From positions 1,674,001 through 1,738,000 of the forward strand of contig CANLNT010000001.1 of NCBI GenBank assembly GCA_947492825.1: DNA of 64,000 nucleotides. Direction: 5' to 3'. Position 1 is the stretch's first letter; each line of letters starts with the position of its first letter. Below, piece after piece: positions 42,684-51,764 of the stretch. The translations under genes and the position numbers were made by a program. The notes beneath the pieces are model-generated. The model was given only the letters and a program-made list of their open reading frames with translations. It did no database searches and was not told where the DNA came from. Origin of the DNA: an uncultured Paracoccaceae bacterium (lineage in GTDB: Bacteria; Pseudomonadota; Alphaproteobacteria; Rhodobacterales; Rhodobacteraceae).

Positions 42684-43298
42684 ATGCCTTTGCAAAACCG
42701 TGTCCTGCCTGACGGCCAGATCGTCGCCCTGTCCGCACGCGGAACGATGACCGGCAACCGGGGCATCCTCCATAATCCCGATCGCACCCTTGGAACCGCA
42801 CGCTGGCGGCACAAGGCCTGGATTTGCTGCGTCTTGCACTGGCAAGGCCGCAAACGGCAGGTCATGACCGGACGCAACTGGACTGAGTTGTTCTTTTTGG
42901 ACGAGGCCGTGGCAATTGCAGCCGGGCACCGCCCTTGTGCCTATTGCAGGCGCGCGGCCTACCTGCGGTATCGCGAGGCTTGGACCGATGCCACAGGGTC
43001 CGTCCCGAGTGCACCAGACATGGATGACGCCTTGCATCGAACCCGCGTCGTCCCGCGCCAGCATCGGCAGGTCACCCATCGTGCACCCGCTGCGGATCTG
43101 CCGGATGGCTGTTTTGCGCTGGTGGCTGATCGCCCGCACCTGATCCGGTCCGACCATATGCGCGCCTACACACCTGATGGATATGGCCCAAAACGGCCGC
43201 GCCCCAGAACCGGTGACATGACAGTCATGACGCCAGCACCGTCGATCGCCGTTCTACGCGCCGGATATTGCCCCGATTTGCACCCTTCGGCCGAATAA
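42684..43298 (+). CDS. Conserved protein of unknown function with Cys-x2-Cys motif
   Basis: A 204-residue protein. Features include GTMTGNRGILHNPDRTLG, WICCVLHWQGRKRQVM, ELFFLDEAVAIAAGHRPCAY, and CAYCRRAAYLRYREAW with one CxxC, followed by an arginine/histidine-rich stretch (HRTRVVPRQHRQVTHR). The pattern of a hydrophobic strand, acidic FLDEA helix and HRPC.yCRR recurs in uncharacterised proteins of several phyla as far as I recall; I do not know a function. The CxxC and His residues hint at metal or nucleic-acid binding. Probably co-transcribed with the preceding lipoprotein. Confidence 0.72.
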   Translation: MPLQNRVLPDGQIVALSARGTMTGNRGILHNPDRTLGTARWRHKAWICCVLHWQGRKRQVMTGRNWTELFFLDEAVAIAAGHRPCAYCRRAAYLRYREAWTDATGSVPSAPDMDDALHRTRVVPRQHRQVTHRAPAADLPDGCFALVADRPHLIRSDHMRAYTPDGYGPKRPRPRTGDMTVMTPAPSIAVLRAGYCPDLHPSAE

Positions 43299-43356
43299 GC
43301 CCCTGAACCGGCAGGTTTCCTTGACCTTTCTGAAAGAAGGGCGTAGGGGCTTTTTT
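43297..43356 (+). terminator. Rho-independent terminator before the DEAD-box helicase gene
   Basis: AAGCCCCT pairs with AGGGGCTT across a 44-base interior that itself contains CTTTC-T-GAAAG, and is followed by a T-run. It starts at the stop codon of the upstream gene. The large loop makes it less classical than the one at 42122. Confidence 0.65.
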
Positions 43357-43434
43357 GTCGAACGCTTGGACAATCCGGTCCAGCGGGCCGCGCAATCTTG
43401 CGGCCAATAAAGCCGCAAGACTTGAAAGGGCTAC

Positions 43435-44901
43435 ATGACAAAATTCTCTGATCTGAACCTCGACAAAAAGGTTCTGAAAGCCATCGACGAAACGGGCTAT
43501 GACACGCCGACCCCGATTCAGGGCGGTGCCATTCCACCCGCTCTCGAAGGCAAAGACGTGTTGGGCATCGCACAGACCGGCACCGGAAAGACGGCGGCCT
43601 TTACCCTGCCGATGATCACATTGTTGGGCCGGGGCCGCGCCCGCGCGCGGATGCCGCGCAGCCTTGTGCTGGCCCCCACCCGCGAGCTGGCCGCACAAGT
43701 TGCTGAAAACTTTGATACATATGCCAAGTACACCAAGCTGACCAAGGCGTTGCTGATCGGTGGCACCTCGTTCAAGGAACAGGACCTGCTGATCGACAAA
43801 GGCGTCGATGTGCTGATCGCCACACCGGGCCGACTGCTGGACCATTTTGAACGTGGCAAGCTGATCCTGTCAGACGTCAAGGTCATGGTGGTGGACGAAG
43901 CCGACCGGATGCTTGATATGGGCTTTATTCCGGATATCGAAGAGATCTTCAAAAAGACGCCCTTCACCCGCCAGACCCTGTTCTTCTCGGCCACCATGGC
44001 GCCCGAGATTGAGCGGATCACCAATACCTTCCTTTCTGCCCCGGTCAAGATTGAGGTCGCCCGCGCGGCAACCACGAACGAGAACATCAAACAGGGCGTT
44101 GTGATGTTCAAAGGCTCGCGCCGTGACCGTGCCGACAGCGAAAAACGCAAGCTGTTGCGTGCGCTGATTGATGCCGAGGGCGAGGCGTGTTCAAACGCGA
44201 TCATCTTCTGCAACCGCAAGTCGGATGTGGATATCGTTTCGAAATCATTGAAGAAATACGGCTACGATGCCGGTGCGATCCACGGTGATCTGGACCAAAG
44301 CGTGCGGACGCGGACACTGGATGGCTTTCGTGAAAATCGCCTGCGTTTTCTTGTGGCCTCTGACGTGGCGGCGCGGGGTCTGGATATTCCGGCCGTGAGC
44401 CACGTGTTCAACTTTGATGTGCCCAGCCATGCCGAGGACTACGTGCACCGCATTGGTCGCACGGGCCGCGCTGGCCGCTCTGGCGTTGCGATCATGATCT
44501 GCAATCCGCGCGACGAAAAGAACCTTGCTGACGTTGAACGGCTGGTGAACCACGAAATTCCCCGGCTGGACGATCCTACGCCCAGCAAAGGTGGTGCCAA
44601 GCCCGAAGAAGATGCCCCTATGCGCGAAGACAAGCCGCGCCGCACCCGCTCGCGCAAGCCGCGTGAAGAGGTTGACGCAGCACCCGTGACAGAGGCCCCG
44701 CAAACGGACGAGCCCAAATCTGCTGAGACTACGGATACGTCCAAGGATAAACCGCAGCGCGAACCGCGCCAGCGCGGTGGCCGTAATCGCGGCGGCAAGA
44801 AGGGTGACGGTGGCGGCAAACAGCACGAAAAGATCGTGGGCATGGGCGATGATACCCCAGCCTTCATTGCGCTCAGCTTTGATGAACGGGCCAAAGCATA
44901 A
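43435..44901 (+). CDS. DEAD-box RNA helicase, RhlE-like
   Basis: A 488-residue helicase. Motifs in order: Q-motif TPIQGGAIP, motif I AQTGTGKTAAF, Ia PTRELAAQV, II VVDEADRMLDMGF, III FFSATMAPE, IV IIFCNRKSDVD, V DVAARGLDIP, VI HRIGRTGRAG. The C-terminal 120 residues are low-complexity, basic and acidic mixed, with KPRRTRSRKPREE and RGGRNRGGKKGDGGGK, typical of RNA-tethering tails. RhlE-type helicases act in ribosome assembly, RNA decay and cold growth. The end overlaps the next gene by 20 bp. Confidence 0.94.
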   Translation: MTKFSDLNLDKKVLKAIDETGYDTPTPIQGGAIPPALEGKDVLGIAQTGTGKTAAFTLPMITLLGRGRARARMPRSLVLAPTRELAAQVAENFDTYAKYTKLTKALLIGGTSFKEQDLLIDKGVDVLIATPGRLLDHFERGKLILSDVKVMVVDEADRMLDMGFIPDIEEIFKKTPFTRQTLFFSATMAPEIERITNTFLSAPVKIEVARAATTNENIKQGVVMFKGSRRDRADSEKRKLLRALIDAEGEACSNAIIFCNRKSDVDIVSKSLKKYGYDAGAIHGDLDQSVRTRTLDGFRENRLRFLVASDVAARGLDIPAVSHVFNFDVPSHAEDYVHRIGRTGRAGRSGVAIMICNPRDEKNLADVERLVNHEIPRLDDPTPSKGGAKPEEDAPMREDKPRRTRSRKPREEVDAAPVTEAPQTDEPKSAETTDTSKDKPQREPRQRGGRNRGGKKGDGGGKQHEKIVGMGDDTPAFIALSFDERAKA

Positions 44902-45511
44902 GGCGATTGCTGCGGTGCTGGCCATTTGCGCCAGCACACCGGCATTGGCTGACGATTGCACCGTGCGCGTCAACGCGATGGACGTTGTGGTCAACACTGA
45001 TCTTTATGGCGACGGTGCTACGATCCGCGAGAATATGCTGTCATGGCCGCGTCGCAGCCTGAATGCGTTGACCGGCACCCTGCCCACCTGCGCCAGCGAT
45101 GTCACACTGGATTTCATGGCTGGCATTGAGGGCCTGCCCAATACCGACGGCTATTGCCTTGCCGAGGGCGATGCGCAGACCGGCTGGCTTTTGGTGCCAG
45201 GGCAGCGCAACTTTCGCGGACGGTGTGCGGTGTCAACTTGCCAGCAAATCAACGGCGCGGCAGATGAAATCGTTGGGCTGACCAATCGCATGGCTCTGAT
45301 GCTTTATGCCCAACCCGATCCCGACAGCGCGGTTATGGCGCATGCGTCTGGCGTGATGATCATGACGCTGGGCCGCGACGTCTTGCAAGACAAGGCCGAG
45401 GAATTGGGATCAGCCGCGCTCGCCGCTGCCGCGACGACCCCCATGGGGCTGTCAGCCACTGCGCTGAGCGTGGTCGCCGTGGGCGGTGGCCTTTGGATGT
45501 GCAACGGCTAG
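44882..45511 (+). CDS. Hypothetical secreted protein
   Basis: A 209-residue ORF with a Sec signal peptide (MNGPKHKAIAAVLAICASTP, cleavage after ALA). The mature part has five to six cysteines in CTVRVNAMDVVVNTDLYGDG, LPTCASDVTL, DGYCLAEG and GRCAVSTCQQ, suggesting disulfides in the periplasm, and ends in a hydrophobic Ala/Gly-rich segment (about 30 residues) that could re-enter the membrane. No family recognised. The start lies inside the helicase 3' end. Confidence 0.65.
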   Translation: MNGPKHKAIAAVLAICASTPALADDCTVRVNAMDVVVNTDLYGDGATIRENMLSWPRRSLNALTGTLPTCASDVTLDFMAGIEGLPNTDGYCLAEGDAQTGWLLVPGQRNFRGRCAVSTCQQINGAADEIVGLTNRMALMLYAQPDPDSAVMAHASGVMIMTLGRDVLQDKAEELGSAALAAAATTPMGLSATALSVVAVGGGLWMCNG

Positions 45512-45523
45512 GCAGCGGGACCA

Positions 45524-45544
45524 CGATTATTCGACGAATAGTCG
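45524..45544. terminator. Hairpin between convergent secreted-protein gene and rnj
   Basis: CGATTATT-CGACG-AATAGTCG forms an 8-bp stem with one G-T wobble, in the 37-bp gap between convergent stops. It probably terminates the long minus-strand nuo-birA-coaX-rnj transcript and the plus-strand unit. No long T-run. Confidence 0.45.
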
Positions 45545-45548
45545 GGCG

Positions 45549-47228
45549 CTAGCTGAGACGGCTGACGATCACGGTGACCTCGGGCTTCTTGCCGATCTCG
45601 CCCTGGGCGCTGCGCCGGGTGATCGACTTCAGCTCTTTTTCAAGCTTCACGTCATCACGCAGCGTCTTGGCATTGGCGCGGTTCACAAACTGGCTGAGGT
45701 CTTCTTCGATCACCTCGACCAGGGCCGCATTTGACGTCCCCGTTTCGGCCAGACCGGCCAGCTCGACCCACGGATCACCCAGCGGTTCATCGTTTTCGTC
45801 AATAATCAGCGTCACCACAATATGGCCGTTCAGCGCCATCTTGATGCGTTCGCGCACGATCCCGTCCATTGCACCGATTTGCACCGAACCATCCAGATAG
45901 GTGCGGCCTGTGTCGATGTATTCGGCGACGGTGGGCTGATTGCCTGACAGGTCAACCATCATCCCGTTGACGGCCACGATGCCTGACAACCCGTTTGCCG
46001 CACCCACCTTTACATGTTCGCGCAAGTGCCGGTGTTCGCCATGCATCGGGATCAGGATCTGTGGTTTCACGATGCGGTGCATCTCTTCCAGATCGGGCCG
46101 GTTGGCATGACCAGACACGTGGTATTTGCCACCCGCGTCGTCCACCACATCCACGCCCAGTTCGGAAAACTGGTTCATGATCCGGATCACGCCGCGTTCA
46201 TTGCCGGGGATCGTCTTGGACGAGAACAGGAAGGTGTCACCTTCCTTCATTTTCAGCCCCAGATAGGACCCATTCGCCAATTGGGCAGAGGCCGCGCGTC
46301 GTTCACCCTGCGATCCTGTGACCAGAAGCATCAAGTTTTCGCGCGGAATGCTTTGCGCATCCTCTGGCCCAACCGTCGGTGGAAAGCCGGTCAACAAACC
46401 GGTTTCTACCGCCGCTTCGGTCATCCGTCGCATCGCACGGCCCAAAAGGCAAACGGTACGACCCGCCTCGTGGGCTGCCGTGGCCAGTGTCTTCAGTCGT
46501 GCAATGTTCGACGCAAAGGTGGTCGCCACCACCATGCCCGGTGCATCGCGCATCAGGCCTTCGACCTCATCCGCGATTGAGGCTTCGGACCGGCCTGCGT
46601 GTGGGGAAAAGATATTGGTGCTGTCACAGATCAGCGCCTTGACCCCATCCTTGGAAACATCTGCCCAGAGGTCCCGATCAAAGGGGTCCCCCACCACCGG
46701 CGTGGTGTCGATCTTGAAGTCGCCCGTATGCAGCAACCGCCCTTCTGGACTGTCGATCACAAGGCCCGCGCTTTCGGGGATTGAGTGGCTGATCGGCAGA
46801 TACCCCACCTTGAACGGGCCGCAATCAATTACCTGCGGCCAGACGTCCACAACGCTGACGACACTGTCAGGATGTCCGTGTTCGGACAGTTTGCGTCGGG
46901 CGATATTGGCAGTAAATTTGCGCGCATAGACAGGCGCGCCAAGGTCTTCCCAATAATGTCCGATGGCGCCGACGTGGTCTTCGTGCGCGTGGGTGATGAA
47001 GATGCCCTCGATCTGCGCCTTGCGTTCTTTCAACCAAGCGATATCGGGCAGGATCAGATCAACGCCCGGTGTGCCGTCCATATCAGGAAAGGTCACGCCC
47101 AGATCGACCACGATCAACCGTTCTTTGCCGGGTTTGCCATAGCCATAAACATAGGCGTTCATGCCAATTTCACCCGCCCCACCAAGGGGCAGATAGATCA
47201 GGCGGTCATTGGCTTTCGCAGCACTCAT
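45549..47228 (-). CDS. rnj: Ribonuclease J
   Basis: A 559-residue metallo-beta-lactamase/beta-CASP nuclease. The zinc-binding motif is THAHEDHVG (His80-x-His-x-Asp-His), with further ligands in ISHSIPESAG, LHTGDFKID and the C-terminal beta-CASP SGHANRPDLEEM. RNase J has 5'-exonuclease and endonuclease activity in mRNA decay and rRNA maturation, and in alphaproteobacteria coexists with RNase E. Last gene of the minus-strand run; overlaps coaX by 4 bp. Confidence 0.95.
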   Translation of the reverse strand: MSAAKANDRLIYLPLGGAGEIGMNAYVYGYGKPGKERLIVVDLGVTFPDMDGTPGVDLILPDIAWLKERKAQIEGIFITHAHEDHVGAIGHYWEDLGAPVYARKFTANIARRKLSEHGHPDSVVSVVDVWPQVIDCGPFKVGYLPISHSIPESAGLVIDSPEGRLLHTGDFKIDTTPVVGDPFDRDLWADVSKDGVKALICDSTNIFSPHAGRSEASIADEVEGLMRDAPGMVVATTFASNIARLKTLATAAHEAGRTVCLLGRAMRRMTEAAVETGLLTGFPPTVGPEDAQSIPRENLMLLVTGSQGERRAASAQLANGSYLGLKMKEGDTFLFSSKTIPGNERGVIRIMNQFSELGVDVVDDAGGKYHVSGHANRPDLEEMHRIVKPQILIPMHGEHRHLREHVKVGAANGLSGIVAVNGMMVDLSGNQPTVAEYIDTGRTYLDGSVQIGAMDGIVRERIKMALNGHIVVTLIIDENDEPLGDPWVELAGLAETGTSNAALVEVIEEDLSQFVNRANAKTLRDDVKLEKELKSITRRSAQGEIGKKPEVTVIVSRLS

Positions 47229-48001
47229 GCGATGTCCTTGTTATAGCGGTGGATGACGGTCAGACCGTGCATCGTCAGATCGTCCTCAAAGGCATCAAAC
47301 AAGGCCTCGGACTGTTGAAAAAGTGGCGCCAACCCACCGGTCGAGATCACCTTCATCTCGCGCCCGCGTTCGGCTTTGATCCGTGCGCATATCTCGCGCA
47401 CCAGTCCGATGTAACCCCAAAAGACACCTGACTGCATACAAGCCACTGTGTTGGTGCCAATCACCGACTGCGGCTTGCTGATATCGACATGCGGCAGGGC
47501 GGCGGCGGCATTGTGCAGCGCCTCAAGCGACAGGTTCACACCGGGCGCAATGACGCCGCCGATATAGGCCCCGTCATCGTCCACCACATCAAAGGTCGTC
47601 GCAGTGCCAAAATCGACCACGATCAAGTTGCCACCGTGGCGGTCAAAGGCACCGGCAGTATTGACCAGACGATCCGGGCCAACGGCAGTGCCCGCATCCA
47701 CCCGAGGTTCAACCGGCAGCGCGCATTCAGGCTTGCCCACAACAATGGGGCGGCAATTAAAATAGCGGTCGGACAGGACCCGCAGGTTGAAGACCACACG
47801 CGGCACGGTGGAACTGACGATCACCTCGTCAATCATGATGCCTTCAAGCTTTTGAAACCGCATCAGCGACGACAGCCAGACATAGTATTGGTCCGCCGTG
47901 CGCTGCCACTCGGTACTGGTGCGCCAGGTTGCAATTTCTGTGTCGCCATCAAGGATGGAAAAGACCGTGTTGGTGTTGCCGCAGTCAATCGCCAGAAGCA
48001 T
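47225..48001 (-). CDS. coaX: Type III pantothenate kinase
   Basis: A 258-residue ASKHA-fold kinase. Phosphate motif LLAIDCGNTNTVFSI at the N-terminus, the PRVDAGTAVGPDRLVNTAGA segment and VVDFGTATTFDVVDDDG with catalytic and potassium-binding acidic residues are all present. It makes 4'-phosphopantothenate, the first step from pantothenate to coenzyme A. It lies between birA and rnj. Confidence 0.95.
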   Translation of the reverse strand: MLLAIDCGNTNTVFSILDGDTEIATWRTSTEWQRTADQYYVWLSSLMRFQKLEGIMIDEVIVSSTVPRVVFNLRVLSDRYFNCRPIVVGKPECALPVEPRVDAGTAVGPDRLVNTAGAFDRHGGNLIVVDFGTATTFDVVDDDGAYIGGVIAPGVNLSLEALHNAAAALPHVDISKPQSVIGTNTVACMQSGVFWGYIGLVREICARIKAERGREMKVISTGGLAPLFQQSEALFDAFEDDLTMHGLTVIHRYNKDIA

Positions 48002-48013
48002 CCCCTGCCCCCC

Positions 48014-48775
48014 TTAGAAATGGATATCGGCCGCCGCAATCTTGCGCGGGCCTTTTGCGGTGATCAGCACTAAATTGCCATCCGCATCAATGGTATCGAA
48101 AATGCCCTGGATCATCTCTGCGCCTTGCAAAGCGGTGATCGTCTCGCCCAGTTTGGCCGCGTGTTTCAGCCAATCGGTGCGGATCTTGTCAAAGCCGAAG
48201 CGATCCAGCTTGCCCTCTTGCGTGGCGATGTTGCAGGCCAGATAGACAAGAAATTCATCTGCATCGACGGTAGCTCCGCCTTCGCTTGCCAGACTGACGG
48301 GCGGGAACTTTGCGTCTGCGACGCCTTCTGGCACCTCTGTCAGGTTCACGCCAATTCCCACCGACAGCCAATCCACAAAGGGACCACGCCCGCTGGTTTC
48401 CAGCAGGATGCCCGCGACCTTGCCGCCGTTCAGCAGCACATCGTTGGGCCATTTCGTCGCCAGTTTGCCGCGATCGACATAAAGCGCCAGCGTTTCCAAA
48501 AGGGCATTGGCTGCCACAAACGACCGCTGTGCTGCGACCTGCGGCGTGCAAAGCGGATGAAACACCAGCGTTGCGGCAAGATTGCCCGCTGGGTTCTTCC
48601 ATACCCGGCCGCGCCGCCCGCGTGCGGCGGTCTGCGCGCGCGCGGTGATCCATGTGGGGCCATCAATACCGGGGGCGAGGCGCGCGGCCTCGGCCATTGT
48701 GCTGTCCAGCGTATCATAGGCCAGACAGCGATAGCCTTGCGGCCAGTCGTGATGCTTGTCGGGTCTAGTTGACAA
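48014..48775 (-). CDS. birA: Biotin-[acetyl-CoA carboxylase] ligase
   Basis: A protein of about 253 residues, catalytic domain only (no N-terminal DNA-binding domain, so not a biotin-operon repressor). Motifs are [31 protein letters not shown] (biotinyl-AMP loop) and [19 protein letters not shown]. It attaches biotin to carboxylase carrier proteins. No ATG is well placed: a TTG at 48775 overlaps nuoN by 11 bp, another TTG at 48808 would add 11 residues; the first is preferred because it gives the family-typical short leader. Confidence 0.92.
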   Translation of the reverse strand: MSTRPDKHHDWPQGYRCLAYDTLDSTMAEAARLAPGIDGPTWITARAQTAARGRRGRVWKNPAGNLAATLVFHPLCTPQVAAQRSFVAANALLETLALYVDRGKLATKWPNDVLLNGGKVAGILLETSGRGPFVDWLSVGIGVNLTEVPEGVADAKFPPVSLASEGGATVDADEFLVYLACNIATQEGKLDRFGFDKIRTDWLKHAAKLGETITALQGAEMIQGIFDTIDADGNLVLITAKGPRKIAAADIHF

Positions 48776-50210
48776 GGGTCGCGGCTGCTGCGGCGGCGAC
48801 AGGCTCAATCCCGAAAAGGTTGATCCCGGGCAGCCAGGCGACGGCGACGATCACGCCACTGACCACGGCGGCCGTCCATAGAACCGGTGTCGGGCGACCG
48901 TCGGTACCTTCGCTCTCTGCGCCAAAATAGACGTAGTAAACGATGCGCAGGTAATAGAACGCGCCAATCACCGATGCGATCACGCCCGCCACTGCCAGCC
49001 AGCCAAGGCCCGCGTCGTAGGCGGCACGCAGCACGTAGAATTTGCCGAAAAAGCCGAGCATCGGCGGGACGCCCGCAAGGCTGAACATCATCACAAGCAT
49101 CACGAGCGCCATCAGCGGATCACGTTTGGAGTAGCTTTGCAGCGCCTGAATGTCAGTGACCGGACGACCATCTTTTTCCATGCTCAGGATCAAGGCGAAG
49201 GTGCCGATATTCATTGTCACATAAATCGCCATGTAGATCAGCATCGCCTGCACACCCAAAGCCGTGCCAGCCGCGAGCCCCATCAGGGCAAAGCCCATAT
49301 GCGCGATCGAGGAATAGGCCATCAGGCGCTTGATGTCGCGCTGACCGATGGCAGCGATTGCACCAAGGAACATGGAAACGACCGCAAGGAAGGCCACGAT
49401 CTGCTGCCAGTCGCCGACGATCCCGCCAAAGGCGTCATGTACCACGCGGGCAAAAAGCGCCATCGCAGCCACCTTGGGCGCCGTCGCGAAAAACGCGGTG
49501 ACAGGTGTTGGCGAACCTTCGTAAACATCCGGCGTCCACATGTGGAACGGGGCCGCGCTGACCTTGAAGGCAAAGCCCGTGACAAGGAACACAAGGCCAA
49601 ACAGCAACCCCAGCGAGGCACCATCTTCGACCGCCGCAATGATGCCGGAGAACAGCGTCGTGCCCGCGTAGCCATAAGTCAGCGATGCGCCATAAAGCAG
49701 CAGACCGGACGACAGCGCGCCAAGCACAAAGTACTTCAAGCCCGCCTCGGTCGACTTCACGCTATCGCGGCGCAGCGATGCAACGACATAAAGCGACAGC
49801 GACTGCAGTTCCAGCCCCATGTAAAGCGCCATCAGGTCGCCTGCGCTGACCATCACCATCATGCCAACGACGGCCAGGGCCACCAACAGCGGGTATTCAA
49901 ACCGCAACAAATCGCGGCGGGCCATATAGCCCTCGCTCATCAGTAAGACGATCGCGGCAGAGATCAGGATGACGATCTTTGCAAAGCGCGCAAAGGCATC
50001 CTCGACGAACATGCCGCCAAAGGCCGTTGTGGTCCCCTCGCCGTTGATGCCGATCCAGACCGCCATCAACACAAAGACACCTGCGGTGACCCATGTCAGC
50101 AGCGCCGCGGCCCCATCCTTGATCGTGTAAACAGCCGCCATCAGCGCCGCCATCGCATAAAGCGACAGCACGATTTCCGGCAGAACAGTTTGGATATCAG
50201 CAGAGATCAT
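48765..50210 (-). CDS. nuoN: NADH-quinone oxidoreductase subunit N
   Basis: A 481-residue antiporter-like membrane subunit with about 14 helices. Conserved proton-path residues are in [15 protein letters not shown], in the TM7/8 region with [20 protein letters not shown] (Lys and His), and in [16 protein letters not shown]. It is the distal-proximal link in the complex I membrane arm. It is followed by birA with a short overlap. Confidence 0.96.
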   Translation of the reverse strand: MISADIQTVLPEIVLSLYAMAALMAAVYTIKDGAAALLTWVTAGVFVLMAVWIGINGEGTTTAFGGMFVEDAFARFAKIVILISAAIVLLMSEGYMARRDLLRFEYPLLVALAVVGMMVMVSAGDLMALYMGLELQSLSLYVVASLRRDSVKSTEAGLKYFVLGALSSGLLLYGASLTYGYAGTTLFSGIIAAVEDGASLGLLFGLVFLVTGFAFKVSAAPFHMWTPDVYEGSPTPVTAFFATAPKVAAMALFARVVHDAFGGIVGDWQQIVAFLAVVSMFLGAIAAIGQRDIKRLMAYSSIAHMGFALMGLAAGTALGVQAMLIYMAIYVTMNIGTFALILSMEKDGRPVTDIQALQSYSKRDPLMALVMLVMMFSLAGVPPMLGFFGKFYVLRAAYDAGLGWLAVAGVIASVIGAFYYLRIVYYVYFGAESEGTDGRPTPVLWTAAVVSGVIVAVAWLPGINLFGIEPVAAAAAATLVN

Positions 50211-50222
50211 AGCCCGGCGTCC

Positions 50223-51764
50223 TTAGTTCGATGCAACTTGGTTCGCGGCCTCAAAGGTCGCGGTTGCGATGTCATATTGCCCGATCAGCGCCTGTACGCT
50301 TGGCCCGATGGTGTCCAGCACAGGTGCCGGGTAAACGCCCAGCAGCAGCGTCATGAAGACCAGCGGCGCAAAGATCGCGCGTTCGCGCGTGGTCATATCG
50401 GAAATGGTTTTCAGGCTTTCCTTGATCAGATCACCCATCACCACGCGGCGGTAAAGCCAAAGCGCATAGGCCGCCGACAGGATCACACCCGAGGTCGCGA
50501 TCACCGCGATCCAGGTGTTGACCTGGAAAATCCCCATCAGGGTCAGGAATTCACCGATAAAGCCGGACGTTCCCGGCAGGCCGACGTTCGCCATCGTGAA
50601 GAACATGAAAATCAGCGCATAGGCCGGCATCCGGTTCACCAACCCGCCATAGGCGTCAATCTCGCGCGTGTGCATCCGGTCGTAGATCACACCGACACAC
50701 AAGAACAGCGCGCCCGAGATAAAGCCGTGGCTGATCATCTGGAAAATCGCACCGTCGATGCCCTGTTGGTTCACCGCAAAGATGCCCATTGTCACGTAAC
50801 CCATGTGCGCAACCGATGAATAAGCAATCAGCTTTTTCATGTCCTGCTGCACCAGCGCGACCAGCGAGGTGTAGACGATGGCAATGGCGGATAGCCACAA
50901 GACCAGCGGTCCCATCACCTCGGACCCAACGGGGAACATCGGCAAGCTGAACCGCAAGAAGCCGTAGCCGCCCATTTTCAACAGAATTGCTGCCAGCACG
51001 ACCGAACCTGCGGTGGGCGCTTGCACGTGTGCATCGGGCAGCCAGGTATGCACTGGCCACATCGGCATCTTGACGGCGAAGCTTGCGAAGAACGCAATCC
51101 ACATCAGCGTCTGTGCGCCACCAATGATCTGGATACCCAGCAGGCTGAAGCTTTCAGAGCCAAAGGAATGCGTCATCAGCGTCGGGATATCAGTGGTGCC
51201 CGCGTCCACGAACATCGCCACCATCGCCACCAGCATCAACACAGAGCCAAGGAAGGTATAAAGGAAGAACTTGAAGGACGCATAGATGCGGTCCTTTCCG
51301 CCCCAGATTCCAATAATCAGGAACATCGGGATCAGCCCGGCCTCGAAGAACAGGTAGAACAGCACCAGATCCAGCGCCATGAAGACGCCCAGCATCAGCG
51401 TCTCAAGGATCAGGAAGGCAATCATGTATTCCTTGACCCGTGTTTTCACGTCCCAACATGCGGCAATCACCAGCGGCATCAGGAATGTGGTCAGCAGAAC
51501 AAACAGCACGCTGATCCCGTCGACGCCCATCTTGTATTTCAGGCCCAGCAGCCAGTCGCGTTCTTCCACGAACTGGAACCCGGTGTTCTGCGGGTCAAAC
51601 CCGAACCAGATGAACAGCGACACAAGGAACGTGGCCCCAGTGACGACCAACGCCACCCATTTGGCGTTGCGTTGTGCGGCCTCGTCATCGCCGCGCAGGA
51701 AGATGGCCAGAATGGCCGCCCCCAGCAGCGGAATGAAGGTTGTGAGCGAAAGGAGGTTGCCCAT
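50223..51764 (-). CDS. nuoM: NADH-quinone oxidoreductase subunit M
   Basis: A 513-residue antiporter-like subunit. Motifs are [20 protein letters not shown] (with the essential Glu), [20 protein letters not shown] (Lys, His and Asp of the proton channel) and [18 protein letters not shown]. One of three Mrp-like proton pumps of complex I. It starts one base inside the nuoL stop and ends 12 bp before nuoN. Confidence 0.97.
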   Translation of the reverse strand: MGNLLSLTTFIPLLGAAILAIFLRGDDEAAQRNAKWVALVVTGATFLVSLFIWFGFDPQNTGFQFVEERDWLLGLKYKMGVDGISVLFVLLTTFLMPLVIAACWDVKTRVKEYMIAFLILETLMLGVFMALDLVLFYLFFEAGLIPMFLIIGIWGGKDRIYASFKFFLYTFLGSVLMLVAMVAMFVDAGTTDIPTLMTHSFGSESFSLLGIQIIGGAQTLMWIAFFASFAVKMPMWPVHTWLPDAHVQAPTAGSVVLAAILLKMGGYGFLRFSLPMFPVGSEVMGPLVLWLSAIAIVYTSLVALVQQDMKKLIAYSSVAHMGYVTMGIFAVNQQGIDGAIFQMISHGFISGALFLCVGVIYDRMHTREIDAYGGLVNRMPAYALIFMFFTMANVGLPGTSGFIGEFLTLMGIFQVNTWIAVIATSGVILSAAYALWLYRRVVMGDLIKESLKTISDMTTRERAIFAPLVFMTLLLGVYPAPVLDTIGPSVQALIGQYDIATATFEAANQVASN

